Notes: a model not told the origin generated them from the letters alone. A stretch of 35,358 nt of DNA from Dichotomocladium elegans (GCA_025716815.1 JAIXMN010000072.1:1-35358); one strand, 5' to 3'; shown: positions 23,858-34,326, numbered from the stretch's first letter. Numbers and translations: made by a program.

Positions 23858-24017
23858 GGGAGTGCCATAGTTAGCGGGGTTTGAAATTATCATTTTTGGA
23901 CTCCCCGACCCATTTTACATATATAGGCAACGTTGTGTAACACAAAGATATATATTATTATAGTAATATATAGATATATATATTTAGAGTGTGGCGTGTT
24001 ATACTCCCAGAGATCCG
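23858..24017. repeat. Short AT-rich dispersed element bounded by GGGAGT / ACTCCC
   Basis: It starts GGGAGTGCCATAG and ends GTTATACTCCC at 24008, so both ends read GGGAGT inward. The 39 bp at 23979-24017 repeat 12300-12338. It contains a long TATA-rich tract. It may be a MITE of another family; no target duplication is clear. Confidence 0.45.
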
Positions 24018-24614
24018 TAGTCTTCATTGAACAAGCTTATATTTCACAGGATGAATAGGAAATAAGTGTTACCCCAAATCATCGTACACAATCACTGCAA
24101 CATTCTCGTCACCATCTCATCTCTACACAAGTTCAACAATCGATGTTCCAAAGGTACAAATATGACTTCTCCCATCCGAATGACGAAGATACAGTACTGT
24201 TTTCTAATCTTTCCAAAGCCGGTTAAGTAAACGTAGACAAATGCTGTACTGCACTGATTAGTATGCCTGTTATGGTAGAAACGCATGACTGCAGGCCGGC
24301 CAAGGTTGGCAAGGAAGATATATGTACGTGTCACCCTTTGAGAACCCGCTTGCCTTTTAGCATTTGCAATTAGATGTTTGGAGGAAAAGAGGTAGAGCAT
24401 GGAACATAATAGCTGTAATTTCAAATGATGTTGTAACCTCCAAATTCATTCACTGTCCCATCCAGAAAAAGCCATTTGCTGAAAACTGCGGGATGAAAGG
24501 TGAGTTGTTTCTCGAAAAGTCCAAGGCTCAACTCCCCAGCATATCCCGCAAAATGTGGACGTAAAGGACCTCGATGTTAAATTATGACTGTGCCCGACAT
24601 GGAACGAAAATGAC
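24018..24614. other. Stretch without recognisable genes
   Basis: Lies between the dispersed element and the right inverted repeat. Only short ORFs without recognisable motifs. 23546-23857 is likewise empty apart from continuing the interrupted repeat. Confidence 0.6.
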
Positions 24615-26012
24615 GCGACTTGCAGAAAGATTGACGAAAGATTGGTTACGAAAGCTGGTAACCGTGGATCGCACTACTGTGATTGAACAAATCTGAAGCG
24701 GTTGGATCAGGCTAATGACGAGAATAAGTGATAATCGTTTCGTGATGCTGAGCTTCGTAAAATGGAAAGCGGAATAGGTGCGTTCGAGAGTTCGCGAGAA
24801 AATTTTTTCAAAACAAAGCAACAAGGCAGTTCGAAGGACGAGCGCAGCTCAGGACTTCAACGTTGAAACCGACTTTTCGCACGAATCCTTTAGCAATTCT
24901 TAGTATACGATCCATTCGTGGCATTTATATTCTTCTCCCACTTTGCAATTGCTACTATGGTTACTTGGCCTCGGCGACGCAGGACCAAATCAAGCTTGCT
25001 AATCGTTCAACGGCTAGTCAATTGCAGAAAGTTGTTCTCACTCAACGATTTGCGCTAATGCTTGAGCCCATCCCGAGTTTCGCAGCACGAATTTGATGCT
25101 GCTGTCGGCTTGAAGAACAGTGGCATTGCGGGCGCTTGAATTCGGTGTTGCGGTTTTTAGGAACAATGGTCGAACAGAAAAGAAATGCAGGCCCCTCTTG
25201 TACGGCCTGGAATTTTTCCCATTGTCTTTTGACGAGCCGCTTCTTTCCCAGTCCTCTTTCAAGAACAATTGCTTCTTCCTCCTGATGCTCTCTGCAGATG
25301 AGCCATTTCTTTGCCTTCTCGCTTTCTCTTTTTTCTTGAATAAAAATCGGTTGGAGTGTCCTCCTCGCCACTATCCCATAAAAAAATTGTCTGGCTGCTT
25401 TTCTTTTATGGTTCCTTTTGTCACACTCAAACAAACGGACCTTTGTAACAAAAAAAAGTGCGCGTCTCGTCTGGCTTTACCTTTATACTTTCTGACCTTA
25501 AAGCCCTTCGGGGAAGAAGGGGCATCTGCTGTGTTCGTGGCCGCGGAGATACACCACGGTCCGTCATACAGTCGCATTAAACCACTTCCCTTCCTAAACC
25601 GCCACTACCTCAGCCCCACCAACGACTATTGCGGATGTGCTGCACAACGGAGCTTCTCCAAGCACTGAGTACAAGAAAAAGATCAACGAGCGTCTGACTC
25701 TTAAATCGCCACTTTGCCTCCCTTTATCCTCCACGAAAATTTTTCCAGCAACCACCATTGCTGAGGCGACCAACCGTCAAAGTTGCGTTTGACCACCACC
25801 GAGTCAAACGAGAAAAATTTTTTTGCCTGCCATTTTTCTCCAGCCCACTGCCTTCACCCACCACCCAAAAAATTTTGCCCACCACATAGCAGAACCTTCC
25901 CCCCCCACCTTGGCTCACTCCGCCTCCCACTGACCCATCCCCAAAAAACCACCATCCGATCCAGACCAACCACCTTGCGTGCAAGATGGGAAACTTCTTC
26001 TGAAAAGACCTG
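24615..26012 (-). repeat. Right 1398-bp inverted repeat
   Basis: Inverse of 13720-15117. It ends GAAAAGACCTG followed by TA (26013-26014), after which gypsy C pol begins in mid-protein. Confidence 0.93.
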
Positions 26013-26014
26013 TA

Positions 26015-27423
26015 TCTTTATGCCGTAAAGTCCTTACAAGAGACCGACTGGCCGAAATTCTATGCAAGACCCGAAAACTCATGGCCAGCCACATACCGCG
26101 ATTTACTCATTAAGCACCGAGATAAGTTTTCTGTACACAACGATTGCGTATTTCGTAAGGTCAGAATTGGAAAAGATGTCCAAGAAGTTCGTTACGTTCT
26201 TTTTGCTCGCCGTGCTGACCTCGTACAAGAATCCCACAAGTCCTTTGGTCACGCTGGTAACAGTACACTTTATGATCTACTACGCAAGCGATACTGGTGG
26301 CCCGACATGCGAAATGACATAGCGGAGTGGATCGCTGAATGCAAGGAATGCCAACTGGCGGCTAACGCAGACAAGCACATACACCATGCGCCGATGAAAC
26401 CTCTTGAAGTCCCCCCCGCCATTCTCCCGTTGGCACCTCGATTTTATCGGCGAGCTTCCTACGACAGCGAATGGAAACCGGTGGATTCTCGTGGCCGTCG
26501 ACTCTGCCACTAGCTGGCCTATTGCAAGATCAGTTCAAGATGCCACAGGAGAAGTTATTGCTAAGTTCCTCTACGAGGAGATTGTACTTCGTTTTGGGTG
26601 CCCAGACGAAATTGTCACAGACAGAGGCGCCAACTTCATGTCGCAGGTCCTTGCGCATTACACTGGTCGGATCAAGGTACGACATGTTTTTACTTCGGCA
26701 TTCCATCCTCGTACCAATGGCAAGGCCGAACGGACCAACGGTATCCTAAAGCAAATGATACGGAAGTATGTGAATGGCAAGATACATCGTTGGGATGACT
26801 TTTTGGAACCTGCCCTATTTGCTTCCCGTGTACGCAAACATCGGACAACTGGACTTAGTCCATTTTACATGGTTTATGGCCAAGAACCTAAACTTCCTGG
26901 CGATCACCTCCGACCGTACATAACTATAGAGAAGAATGGTAGCGCATTCACCGATGCTGACGCATCCAAGACCCGAATTGATGCTCTGCGTAAGCTATGA
27001 ACTGCCCGAATTTCTGCTGAAGACCGTGTCCGGGCGAACGCCGCTCAAGACAAAGCAAGATGGGATGCAGCGCTAAAACCCCAAGTTTTTTCCGTGGGCG
27101 ACCATGTTCTCATGCGTCGCGAGAATAAGTTCGGTTTAGAGTATAACTGGAAAGGCCCGTTTCGTGTACTCAAGACAAACCCCGAGACCGATATATACCA
27201 GCTCGAAGATATGAACGGTAAAACATACAGCTCTTGGGTACACACCGACCGCCTCCGCCCCATTTCCACCAAGAAAAGCACCCCGCCTACTGACACATGG
27301 TATGACCCCACCGCCGCCCGGGCTGCTGAACGCCGCCATCTCGAAGCTGCTGCTGCTGCATGCTCCCAACTGTCTTTCTTGTTCGAGGACGAACAACATT
27401 CTGGAGAGGGGATATTGTCGTAA
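26015..27423 (+). pseudogene. Integrase half of gypsy C pol, frameshift and nonsense codon
   Basis: The frame opens with LYAVKSLQETDWPKFYARP, then HKSFGHAG and CKEC (zinc finger). It shifts at a C7 run near 26411-26417 just before SRWHLDFIGEL (catalytic D), and continues with TDRGANF (D) and NGKAERTNG (E). A TGA stands at 26998-27000 where CGA (Arg) is likely. It then resumes with ISAEDRVRAN, the GPY-type module (NWKGPFRVL) and a tail ending FEDEQHSGEGILS. One extra C in the run explains the shift. Not functional. Confidence 0.88.
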
Positions 27424-28049
27424 CACATATTACTCAACCAATCAGCGTTGCCATTTAGTTTATCCTTTTCTGAACACTTCTCCAGCAATTGTACAAACGG
27501 CCATTGTTCCTTCTTTGTAACCAACACCGACCTTTCCCTTTTCTCTCTCTTCTCCATGTATTATTATTAGATAGCAAAACAGTATAAATATCCAAATAGT
27601 TCCATGCAATAAACATCATCTATCCGTTACCCTTCTTCTTCTACTGTTACGCTTGGTCGTTGCTATTGGCTACGGTGTAACCGCCAAAATATACGCACGT
27701 GTCGTCCTTTTTGGCGGATATAACCGAGGCCAGTGACAACGTGCTTGGAACGATGGTGCCAACGAGGAGTGATCCCTTTTAAGACCGGTACTTCCAATCT
27801 GTCCTTTATTGTTTTGCCCGGGGAGGGGATATTTATATGTTCTTTGCTATTGTAGTAATGCTCATTCTAAGACAATGACTACGTGGCATGGTGGAGAGTG
27901 ACTACGTGTTCGATGGGTAGGCAACTACGTGTTGAAGTCAACGTGGTTTAAGGAGAAACGGCTACGTGTTCCAATGGTAGTAATGGTGCGACAAAACACT
28001 TCCTATTGGTCCGCAATATTACGCACCGACACACGACACAAAGACGACA
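27416..28049 (+). repeat. 3' LTR of gypsy C, split by a solo LTR
   Basis: 27416-27699 plus 28036-28049. The first part matches the gypsy D LTR (TATAAATATCC, AATAAACATCATCT, GGCTACGGTGTA). After removing 27700-28031 and one CACG the end reads AAAGACGACA, like the D LTR end GAAGACGACA. The rejoined LTR is about 298 bp. Confidence 0.75.
27700..28031 (-). mobile_element. Solo LTR (332 bp), opposite strand, target duplication CACG
   Basis: On the minus strand it runs TGTCGGTGCG...GGACGACA with a TATAAATATCC box and an AATAAAGG signal. CACG flanks both ends (27696-27699 and 28032-28035). Its end (TATATCCGCCAAAA) is related to the C/D LTR family. Four CTACGTG motifs lie upstream of its TATA box. 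Confidence 0.75.
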
Positions 28050-28095
28050 CAAAAATGATTGGCTATTGCTCAATGGGACACGACATCTAACATGT

Positions 28096-28346
28096 TGTCG
28101 TCTTTTATCAAAACTTGGATACCACGGAGAAGAGACGACGTCCACTGAGAGAATAACCACGAAGAGATAGAACCACACAGATACTTGTACCGTCAGATAG
28201 ATGATCCTCTTTATTAAAACAACTGTCCCATTATTTATACTGTATTGATCACTACGAAAATGACTACAATGCTGTCAAGATGGCTACCGATGACTCATGT
28301 TTAGCAACCATTGTCATTCGGACTTTGTTTCCAAAAGTGCTACGCT
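28096..28346 (-). repeat. Diverged LTR fragment of the gypsy B family
   Basis: On the plus strand it starts TGTCGTCTTTTATC and has AACCACGAAGAGA units and CTTTATTA...TTTATACT in the same order as the gypsy B LTR, with many changes. It is cut by the start of gypsy D. Confidence 0.6.
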
Positions 28347-28673
28347 TGTCGTAGCCAGATTAATCGGTCATTAGAATTTCCGGCTCAAGTCTATTTTCAT
28401 AACGATCCCTGACGTAATGTCGGGCTTACTACCTTTTAGCATTATGACGCCATGGATTATCACGCACGTTGTACTACATCTCTAATTACATCATCCATTC
28501 TCCATGACGTCTGTGCAGTTTATCTTAAGTATACTTAGCATTAGAAAACAATATAAATATCCAGGCAGCGTCCAAACAATAAACATCATCTCAGAGTTAT
28601 CTGTCACATTTAATTGTTCCTCCAAAAGTCTATTCTCTGGCTACGGTGTATCCGCCAAATTACGAAGACGACA
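28347..28673 (+). repeat. 5' LTR of gypsy D (327 bp)
   Basis: Begins TGTCGTAGCC and ends GACGACA next to the primer-binding site. It contains TATAAATATCC and AATAAACATCATCT, as in gypsy C. The start is placed by alignment to the C LTR. Confidence 0.7.
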
Positions 28674-28694
28674 ATTGGTAGCTGATGAACCTTT

Positions 28695-29746
28695 ATGTGT
28701 GATCGTTTCTCCAAGCCAAGTTTCAAGACATACCGATCCTTATCCGATCCACCTTCATCCGAAGAAGAATATACAACCAGAGAGGAACTCACGTTTCAAG
28801 ATTATAGACAAGATATGGCACAAGAAGACCACACGCAACAAATTTTGGCTATGTTAGTCACCCTTTTGAAAAACCAGCAAGAGCCGAAACCATTCCGCCT
28901 ACGTATGCGTGAACCTGACACGTATCATGGCAACCGGACCTTAAATGCAGCGCAAAGTTGGCTTCGATCTGTCGAGCGGTACCTGGAGATGGCCGATCTA
29001 GAAGAGCATCAATGGGTCGCATATGCTGCAACCCTTTTACGGGGAGAAGCGGAAATCTGGTGGCAACAACAAGAACAACGCGCCGATATTAGCGAATGGG
29101 TCGAGTTCAAGAAGCGTTTGCTAGCAATATTCAGCCCACCAGATGCGCCACGTCTAGCAAGAGACCATCTGGCGCATTTGGCTCAGACAGGTACTGTTGC
29201 TGAATATGTTGCAAACTTCCAAGCCATTTGGACTGCCCTGCCGGGTATGACCGACGATGAAGCAAAGGACCGTTTTGAGCGAGGACTTCAACCTGAATAT
29301 TTCATGCATGTCCGGTCACGCTCAGCTTCCTCCACAGACGAAGCTATGAAGATTGCTCTGGCGTACGAAAGCTCGCAACAACAGGCGCGCTATTGGTATC
29401 AACAAGGTGGTCAACAACAGATCGCTCAGCCGCAAGTTGGACAACAGCATGTGCCCGAGTATCTCCGCTCGTTGGGTGTCGCCCCATGGATCTAGACGCC
29501 ATTCGTCCAAGAAGACCAAACTCCGGCTGGCGCACCAATGACCGTAATAGCGCTTCCAACTGGCGGCAGCGAAATCTCAACAGTAGCCAGGATCGTGAGT
29601 GCTACAATTGTGGTGGCCTCGGTCACATGGCGCGCAATTGTTCGTCTGCACCCCGTCGTCAAGGTCAGAATGGTAGTGGTAATGGTAAAACCAACGGCCG
29701 TCTCGGAGCCCAAAGTCACCCAAAAGGCCAAGCGCGGTTGAATTAA
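28695..29746 (+). pseudogene. gag: gag of gypsy D, one frameshift
   Basis: The first frame (28695-29495) gives the capsid region (WLRSVERYLEMADLEEHQWV, WWQQQEQRADISEWVEF). It shifts near 29475-29485, and the second frame continues from MDLDAIRP to the zinc knuckle CYNCGGLGHMARNC and stops at 29746. One missing base would join them. Same role as the other gag genes. Confidence 0.87.
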
Positions 29747-29781
29747 GGGGAGTTCCTCCGCGCCAATCACAATCCCTTAAT

Positions 29782-32076
29782 ATGATGAAGCAAGACGCCC
29801 CGATGTTGCCGGAAAACCTGTTGATTGACCTATCTGACGATCAAGATGAAGACGCCCGTGCACTCCAAGACACCCTACAGGAAGATAGACAGTTCCTTGA
29901 TTCGTTAAACTCAATAAAAGAAACTGAATTACCCCTGTACTCGATGCGTTGCAATGGTCACCCTGTTCAGGTCCTGATCGATTCTGGTGCCACTGGTTCC
30001 TATGTTGCGCCACGAGTTGCCATGAACTTGCCCACACGAAGGATTCCCATGAGGGAAGTAGAAACTGCAGGAGGACATGCTCTGTCCATCAGTCAACAGG
30101 CCTCCTTGTCACTGGATGCCCAAGGATATGAGCATACCACCACTGCTTATGTTCTCGACACCAAGTTCGATGTGATCCTTGGACGCGACTGGCTCAAATC
30201 CGTGAAACCCATACCGGATTGGGAATTGGACACCTGGCGGATTCGTAAGGGTGAACATGAATATGTCATTCGTCCTCAGCATAAACGTGTTCTACCTGAC
30301 CTCGCTTACCTGATATCACACCGCCAAGTCCAACGTTTAGAGCGCAGCAAGGAGATTGACGATGTCTTTGTGTGCTTTGTACGCCCAGAAGACGGTGCAC
30401 CAACTGACGGTACTAATGATCAGCAAGCCAAAGCACTCATTGCGGAATTTAGTGATGTTTTCCAGGACAAGCTCCCAGGTCTACCTCCCAAACGAGACAT
30501 CGAACATGTCATTGATACTGGAGACGCTGCCCCCATCTCACGCCCGCCTTACAAGATGAGTCCTCGCGAATTGGACGAGCTGCGGCGACAGTTGAAGGAG
30601 CTATTGGATTTAGGTCTCATCCGGCCAAGTACCTCCGCATGGGGTTCCCCCGTCCTATTCGTATGCAAGAAAGACGGGTCCATGAGAATGTGTATCGATT
30701 ACCGTGCCGTAAATCGAGTTACGAAACGGAACTCCACACCTTTGCCACGAATCGACGAATGCCTGGAACGCCTACATGGTATGCGTTATTTCTCCAAGAT
30801 TGATCTGCGTTCGGGGTACCACAACCTACGGTTGCGCGAGGAGGATATCCCGAAAAGTGCTTTCACTACACGCTATGGTTCCTTTGAGTGGTTGGTCCTG
30901 AGTTTTGGCCTCATGAATAGCCCTCCGGTATTCCAATCCTGGATGAACTCTATCATAGGAGAGGAATTTCTCGACCGCTGCGCTATGGTGTACCTCGACG
31001 ATTGTTTGATTTTCAGTCGTACCAAAACCCAACATGAGAAGGACGTTGGGCGATTCTGACGAAGTTCGGGAAGCCAAGGTCATTGCTAACGAGAAAAAAT
31101 GCGAATTCTTCAAGACCGAACTGGAGTTTGTTGGGCACCAGGTAACTGCCGATGGTGTGTTGCCCTCGAAATCCAAAGTCAAGGCAATTCAAGACTGGCC
31201 AGTGCGACAAATGTGCAAGAAGTACGTCAGTTCGTCGGGCTCGGCACCCATTATCGTCGCTTTATACGTGACTTCGCCGCTCTGGCTGCGCCGTTGACTG
31301 ATTTAACCAAGGGTACTGGTGCGAAGAAAAGAGCGATTACCTGGACGTCTGGGTGTCAGCAAGCTTTTGACGAAATCAAGGCTCGCATGACTGCTGCCCC
31401 TGTCCTTAACCACCAAATCCAGATATGCCTTATGTGGTCGAAGTCGATAGCAGTGACTACGGCGTAGGTGGAGTTTGTTGCAAGAGGGTACTGACGGGCT
31501 CATGCACCCTGTAGCATTTGAGTCCAAGAAGTTGTCGGCGACCGAACGAGCATATCCCGCACAGGAATGGGAGTTACTTGCAATCCTACATGCACTCCGC
31601 ACCTGGCGTTGTTTCATTGATGGTCGTCCATATACTGTCTTTTCAGACCATCATCCACTAAAGTATTTCCGGTCCAAAACAAAACCAACACCACGCCTGA
31701 CCCATTGGATTGCCAAGCTTGAACTATATGACCCGGATATCCAATACAAACCGGGCAAGGACAACCATATCCTGGATCTGCTTTCTCGTCGAGATGGTCC
31801 GGATTGTGTTACCAAGGAGCCCGAAATGGAACCCGATTATCTTTATGCGGTCAGGGCCATCCAAGAATCCGACTGGCCCAAGTTCTATGCAATGCCTGAG
31901 GATAGCTGGTCGCCCACATACAAGGATCTGCTTCTGAAACACAAGGACAAGTTCGTAGTGTGTAACAATGCAGTATATCGCAAGATAAAAATAGGCAAGG
32001 AAATCCATGAAATCCGCTATGGACTTTTTGCTCGTCGCGCCGATCTGGTTGAGCAGTTTCACAAGTCGCTCGGCCA
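29782..32076 (+). pseudogene. pol: pol of gypsy D, several frameshifts, 3' end lost
   Basis: 29782-31059 reads protease (VLIDSGAT, D at residue 67) and RT (LSFGLMNSPPVFQ, YLDD at about 404-407). Three shifts follow: near 31050, near 31200 (before NVQEVRQF) and near 31470 in RNase H (a missing T before LLQEG). RNase H then shows AQEWELLA (Trp where sisters have Arg) and SDHHPLKYF. The integrase zinc finger is interrupted within HKSLGH by the insertion at 32077. Not functional. Confidence 0.9.
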
Positions 32077-32490
32077 CACTGCGCCCAGAATGAGGAATAA
32101 CCCACTAGGAAAAGGGTGTTATTCTTGAGAATATTCAGCGGGGGGACCATAGTCAGTTTTTGGCTGCCAATTTTGCGTGTGTGAAACGTGCAACGAATAA
32201 AAATGGAAGTGGATGCCGCTTTCATAAGCGACTTCCCGTTTTTTTTTTAAGAAAAATTGCCAAGGGACGTTTGTGTGATGGGGATACAGCCACAAACAGG
32301 AGAAGAAATAAACGCTTTGCCATTCTGAGGAATGATCATGTTGGGTTTTAAGGTGCTTGATGAAAACTTCCTATTAATAGATAGAGCTGCCAAGCCAATA
32401 TGGACACAAGTGCCAAAAAAGCTCGTTTGTGCCATATACGTGTAATACCAACAGCTTCGACCATGATGACCGATTGAAACCAATATATTC

Positions 32491-32545
32491 TGCCAAGACG
32501 AATGATTGCATTTGCCAAGACGAATGATTGCGTCTGCCAAGGCAG
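32491..32545. repeat. 22-bp subterminal tandem repeat of the second CACTA-like element
   Basis: TGCCAAGACGAATGATTGC occurs at 32491 and 32513, with a partial third unit at 32535. Single TGCCAAG motifs also occur near 32257 and 32388. These are candidate binding sites for an element-encoded protein. Confidence 0.6.
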
Positions 32546-32683
32546 AAAAGATACAATATGATATTCAGGTTGAAGTATTTGGTTTTTATTTATAGCTTGG
32601 ACAAAAGGTATATAATGGTAGCACTCTAACCAGAAGAACGCTGTATCATTATTTACCTCTTACCTTTCTGAACACAGCCGACC

Positions 32684-33240
32684 ATGACCAACAACAGAAC
32701 CCATATTTGTGTTTGCTCACTATGCGTGCACCGAAATCCTGAGATGGGATACGCGTATGTGACGGAGCGAACATATAATGAACATATTCAGGCTAGTGCG
32801 CGAGCGGCTACTGCTGCTATCGTTGCTTCAAGTCACGGTGGCGGTAAGATAATGAATGGTGCGTGTGGTACTAAAAGCAGCCAACTGATATGCCGAAAAT
32901 AGATGGTGATACATCCATGCAACTTGACGGCGATGTCAATAGTGAGACTGACGCCAGGCAATATCTGTCAGAACTTGACAACGGTATGTTAACGCCAGTG
33001 GTCACGAGCAGAAACAAATACTGATTTTTTTACAACAGGAGAACTGCCGGTTGAAAGTTTCGACATTGAACATGACATTGCTGAAGATGACGATTTAAAT
33101 GAAGCCGTTGACATTGAGTTTGACCGCATTGTTGACGATGAAGAGGGTTTGTAATAGAAAAGAAGGAAAAAAAGGGGTTAGATTAACAATATTATCATTA
33201 GACCAGCGCCCGACCACCCATGCCAGCATCCTTGATCATA
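32684..33240 (+). pseudogene. 5' fragment of the CACTA-like transposase gene
   Basis: Near-identical to 1636-2193, including both introns (32984-33038 and the following one). One base is lost at about 32884 (CCAACTG for CCAAACTG), which stops the first exon early. The copy ends at the TA hit by the Tc1-like element, 37 bp into exon 3. Confidence 0.9.
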
Positions 33241-33847
33241 CAGGATTTTTACTTTCCTCTCGTACAGTAGTGGGGAAATAAAACCAAGGTGTAAGTAATT
33301 TTAAAAGCAGGAAGGTTGGTCTCAACATGTTTCATTTTAAATCCACAAAAAAATAAGGGAAGAGACAAGGTCCGCCGCTGAAAAGACGTAGGGGGAGTAA
33401 GTAAAGGCCAAAGTCTAAGTAGAAGACACAAGGCGCAGGATAAAAAGATTAATCGGAAAGTAACAAATAAAAGGTGTGATTTTCGAGGCACAACACAGTG
33501 CGTGGATAATACCAGATATTAAGTGGAAGTAGCAAAGTGTGAATAATATTAAACGCTAGAGTGACACACACGCACTCGGATATTTTTTGGGTGGCACGGG
33601 AGCAATACCAAAGTGAGTGTTTATTAGTGCTGAGCAACATATAATCGGTCAAAGGAGAGTCAGAACACAAGCTACCATTAATATTTAATAAGGTATGGGA
33701 CTTTGAACAAGTATTTGCTATTATGCACGTTGAGGCCGGCCAGCTTTTACTATAAAAGGAGAAGCAAAGAAGAGTACTCTAGTGAAGAGAAGTTCCGTTA
33801 TAAAAGAAACTAAAGACAGCTGGCTGGGACTCCCACAAGAAAATTTT

Positions 33848-34326
33848 TATTGCTCTTCTTCCACGCTTTTTTTTTTTACTGTGCGCATTCAAACGCAAAA
33901 TCGGAAAATCGGCATGCTTCCCAAGCTGAGATTGGCGCCTAACACCCCGCAGACAACTCAAGGAAAGACGAATGCCCCACTTTGACGCGTAAGATTGTAA
34001 AGCTCGCTTCTGTGGTAACTGCCATCGTCAGGTTCTTTAAGATGCTTTGTAAATCCGCAAGTGATTGGCTCTTGCAAAGATTACTATTGCTCTTCTTCCA
34101 CGCTTTTTTTTTACTGTACGCATTCAAACGCAAAATCAGAAAACTGTGATGCTCCCGCTGCTCACGCTGAGATTGACGCTGAACACCCCGCAGACAACTC
34201 AAGGAAAGCCGAATGCCCCACTTTTGACGCGTAAGATTGTAAAGCTCGCTTTTGTGGTAACTGCCATCGTCAGGTTCTTTAAGATGCTTTGTAAATCCGC
34301 AAGTGATTGGCTCTTGCAAAGATTAC
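33848..34326. repeat. Tandem duplication, units of 237 and 242 bp
   Basis: Unit 1 is 33848-34084 and unit 2 is 34085-34326. Both start TATTGCTCTTCTTCCACGC and end GGCTCTTGCAAAGATTAC, with a T run and a CACCCCGCAGACAACTC block inside. They differ by scattered substitutions and short indels. ORFs within them look fortuitous. Confidence 0.9.

Larger units (their letters stand above)
13720..26012. mobile_element. 12.3-kb block bounded by 1398-bp inverted repeats with Tc1/mariner-like ends
   Basis: Both outer ends read TA-CAGGTCTTTTCAGAAGAAG inward. The inverted repeats are equal in length (1398 bp) and differ at only a few bases. The interior (15118-24614) holds a broken gene, tRNA-like repeats, gypsy B and a solo LTR. 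Subtracting gypsy B, the solo LTR and their 4-bp duplications leaves about 6.4 kb. No transposase is visible inside. The outside flanks do not match each other: unknown DNA on the left, gypsy pol on the right. So it may be one transposon altered by recombination, or two inverted partial copies. Confidence 0.6.
26013..28049 (+). mobile_element. Gypsy C: 3' half of a Ty3/gypsy element
   Basis: It begins in the linker between RNase H and integrase, at the TA next to the inverted repeat. It continues through integrase, tail and polypurine tract (GGAGAGGGGA, 27403-27412) into a 3' LTR starting TGTCGTAACAC at 27416. Everything upstream in this element is missing. Confidence 0.85.
28347..32076 (+). 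mobile_element. Gypsy D: Ty3/gypsy element cut in its integrase by a CACTA-like insertion
   Basis: LTR, primer-binding site (28675-28687), gag and pol up to the integrase zinc finger, all on the plus strand. The element breaks off at 32076, where CACTGCGCCC begins. The remainder and the 3' LTR would lie beyond the window. Confidence 0.88.
32077..33240 (+). mobile_element. Second CACTA-like element, left part
   Basis: Starts CACTGCGCCCAGAATGAGG within gypsy D pol. It carries the hairpin arms AATAACCC/GGGTGTTATT (32096-32125), TGCCAAG-type subterminal repeats, and from 32608 a copy of 1560-2193. It is interrupted at a TA (33239-33240) by a Tc1-like element, so its remainder probably continues beyond the window. 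Confidence 0.75.

Noticed and set aside
13720..26012. A Polinton/Maverick-type giant transposon
   Set aside because: Long inverted repeats suggested it, but there is no type B DNA polymerase, packaging ATPase, capsid or retroviral-type integrase apart from gypsy B, which is a separate LTR-bounded insertion. The CAGG/TA ends also differ from the usual Polinton ends.
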